The translations under genes were made by a program, and so were the position numbers. A stretch of 64,000 bases of DNA from positions 61,716 through 125,715 of the forward strand of contig JAIXPL010000009.1 of the NCBI GenBank assembly GCA_027486255.1, written 5' to 3'. This DNA comes from Comamonadaceae bacterium (GTDB taxonomy: Bacteria > Pseudomonadota > Gammaproteobacteria > Burkholderiales > Burkholderiaceae_C). This document shows, one piece after another, positions 61,982 through 64,000 of this stretch (positions are counted from its first letter, which is position 1; each line of letters starts with the position of its first letter). Under the pieces are notes generated by a model. It saw nothing but the letters and a program-made list of their open reading frames with translations, was not told where the DNA came from and made no database searches.

Positions 61982-62134
61982 CAAATCGATCTCCCCAGCC
62001 CGGCCAACCCCCTGGGGCCGGGATTGGCAGAAACCAGCTCAAACAGGGGAAAATAGCGCCGGTTATGCCAAGGGCGGCTTCCCTGGTCCGACTACCATCA
62101 AAGACATCTCGCCAAGACAAGAAAGACAAGCCCC

Positions 62135-63244
62135 ATGATCGTCCTCAAAGCACCCCAGGAACAGGTTCTCTCGGCCCTGCAGTCGGTGGCCGGCATCGTC
62201 GAGCGCCGCCACACCCTGCCCATCCTGGCCAACGTGCTGATCCGCAAAACGGGCGGCCAGGTGCAGCTGACCACCAGCGACCTGGAGATCCAGATCCGCA
62301 CCAGCAGCGAGCTCGGGGGCGACGAGGGCAACTTCACCACCACGGTGGGTGCGCGCAAGCTGATCGACATCCTGCGCTCCATGCCCAGCGACCAAACGGT
62401 GTCCCTGGAGTCCAACCAGAACAAGCTGCTGCTCAAAGGCGGCAAGAGCCGCTTCACCCTGCAGACCCTGCCAGCCGAAGACTTTCCGCTGGTGCAAGAA
62501 GCGGCCAGCTTTGGCCCCGCCTTCTCGGTGCCGCAAAAAACGCTCAAGGCGCTGCTGAACCAGGTGTCGTTCTCGATGGCGGTGCATGACATCCGCTACT
62601 ACTTGAACGGCATCCTGTTCGTGGCCGAAGGCAAGCAACTGAGCCTGGTGGCCACCGATGGCCACCGCCTGGCCTACGCCTCGGCCGAACTGGACGTGGA
62701 CATCGCCCAGCGCCAGGAAGTGATCCTGCCGCGCAAGACCGTGCTGGAACTCCAACGCCTCTTGTCCGACAAGGAAGGCGCCATCGAGATGCGCTTTGCC
62801 GGCAACCAGGCCAAGTTCGGCTTCGACGGCATGGAGTTCGTCACCAAGCTGGTGGAGGGCAAGTTCCCGGACTACAACCGCGTGATCCCCAAGAACCACA
62901 AAAACATCGTGGTGCTGGGCCGCACCGCCCTCTTGGCCAGCCTGCAGCGCGCCGCCATTCTCACCAGTGAGAAATTCAAAGGCGTGCGCCTGAACCTCGA
63001 ACCCGGCACCCTGCGCGTGGCCTCCACCAACGCCGAGCAGGAAGAGGCCGTGGACGAGCTCGACATCGACTACGGTGGCGACGCCATCGAGATTGGTTTC
63101 AACGTGACTTATCTGATCGACGTGCTGGGCAATATGGACCAGGACATGGTCAAGCTCGAGCTGGCCGACGCCAACAGCTCGGCCCTGGTCACCATTCCCG
63201 ACAACACCGACTTCAAGTACGTGGTCATGCCCATGCGTATCTGA
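62135..63244 (+). CDS. dnaN: DNA polymerase III beta subunit
   Basis: 369 aa; MIVLKAPQEQVLSALQSVAGIVERRHTLPILANVLI; C-terminal YVVMPMRI. Confidence 0.97.
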   Translation: MIVLKAPQEQVLSALQSVAGIVERRHTLPILANVLIRKTGGQVQLTTSDLEIQIRTSSELGGDEGNFTTTVGARKLIDILRSMPSDQTVSLESNQNKLLLKGGKSRFTLQTLPAEDFPLVQEAASFGPAFSVPQKTLKALLNQVSFSMAVHDIRYYLNGILFVAEGKQLSLVATDGHRLAYASAELDVDIAQRQEVILPRKTVLELQRLLSDKEGAIEMRFAGNQAKFGFDGMEFVTKLVEGKFPDYNRVIPKNHKNIVVLGRTALLASLQRAAILTSEKFKGVRLNLEPGTLRVASTNAEQEEAVDELDIDYGGDAIEIGFNVTYLIDVLGNMDQDMVKLELADANSSALVTIPDNTDFKYVVMPMRI

Positions 63245-63334
63245 GCATGAGCAGGCCTTGGGCCTGAGCAGCACAGACCAGGCAGCCCGCGCCCCGCGCG
63301 GGTTTGCCCATTCAAGAGATCCCCGAAAGTATTT

Positions 63335-64000
63335 ATGACCGACGACAGCAAGCCCACCGAGGCGGCCAGCAACGCCACGGAAAGCAGCAACTACCAGCCC
63401 ACGATCGACGCCAACCAGGCGGGCGCTTCGGAGGCCTATGGTGAAGGTGCCATTCAAATCCTGGAGGGCCTGGAGGCCGTGCGCAAGCGCCCAGGCATGT
63501 ACATCGGCGACACCTCTGACGGCACCGGCCTGCACCACCTGGTGTTCGAGGTGGTCGACAACTCCATCGACGAAGCCCTGGCCGGCCACTGTGACGACAT
63601 CGTGGTCACCATCCACACCGACAACTCGATTTCCGTGGTGGACAACGGCCGCGGCATTCCCACCGGCATCAAGATGGACGACAAGCACGAGCCCAAGCGC
63701 TCGGCCGCCGAGATCGCCCTGACGGAACTGCACGCCGGCGGCAAGTTCAACCAGAACAGCTACAAGGTCTCGGGTGGCCTGCACGGCGTGGGCGTGAGCT
63801 GCGTCAATGCGCTGTCCAAGATGCTGCGCCTGACCATCCGCCGCGAAGGCAAGGTGCACACGCTGGAGTTCTCGCGTGGCGTGGTGCAAAACCGCCTCCT
63901 CGAGACGCAAGGCGGCGTCGAGGTCTCGCCCATGAAGGTCATCGGCGACACCGAAAAGCGCGGCACCGAGGTGCACTTCCTGCCCGACACCGACATCTTC
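63335..64000 (+). CDS. gyrB: DNA gyrase subunit B (partial, runs off window)
   Basis: [59 protein letters not shown]. Confidence 0.96.
   Translation, partial: MTDDSKPTEAASNATESSNYQPTIDANQAGASEAYGEGAIQILEGLEAVRKRPGMYIGDTSDGTGLHHLVFEVVDNSIDEALAGHCDDIVVTIHTDNSISVVDNGRGIPTGIKMDDKHEPKRSAAEIALTELHAGGKFNQNSYKVSGGLHGVGVSCVNALSKMLRLTIRREGKVHTLEFSRGVVQNRLLETQGGVEVSPMKVIGDTEKRGTEVHFLPDTDIF

Overview
The window is a 64 kb GC-rich chromosomal segment from a betaproteobacterium, probably Comamonadaceae (inferred from gene content and order, not searched). It ends in the replication-origin neighbourhood: mnmE-yidC-yidD-rnpA-rpmH / dnaA-dnaN-gyrB. Most of it is housekeeping or catabolic: pckG, maeB, rsmA-surA-lptD, amgK-rsmE, metX-metW, zwf-pgl, amt, kdsD-kdsC-lptC, and a vanAB/vanR locus beside a Liv-type ABC operon. 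The main accessory feature is an ~8.2 kb block (about 46.1-54.5 kb) with a complete Liv-type ABC importer plus a CYP199A-like cytochrome P450, a [2Fe-2S] ferredoxin, a MarR regulator and a ferredoxin reductase, all on the minus strand in apparent operon order. It lies between a histidine phosphatase gene and an MFS gene and is bounded by ~106 bp imperfect direct repeats made of the 3' ends of those two flanking genes. No integrase or transposase is visible. Other notable signals are a SAM-II-type riboswitch with an intrinsic terminator upstream of metX (implying a TTG start for metX), a hairpin that sequesters the ribosome binding site of an RRM protein gene, a perfect inverted repeat upstream of pckG, a barnase/barstar-like pair, NtrC-like sites upstream of amt, and DnaA boxes overlapping the dnaA promoter. 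All assignments come from reading sequence and translations; no database search was run.
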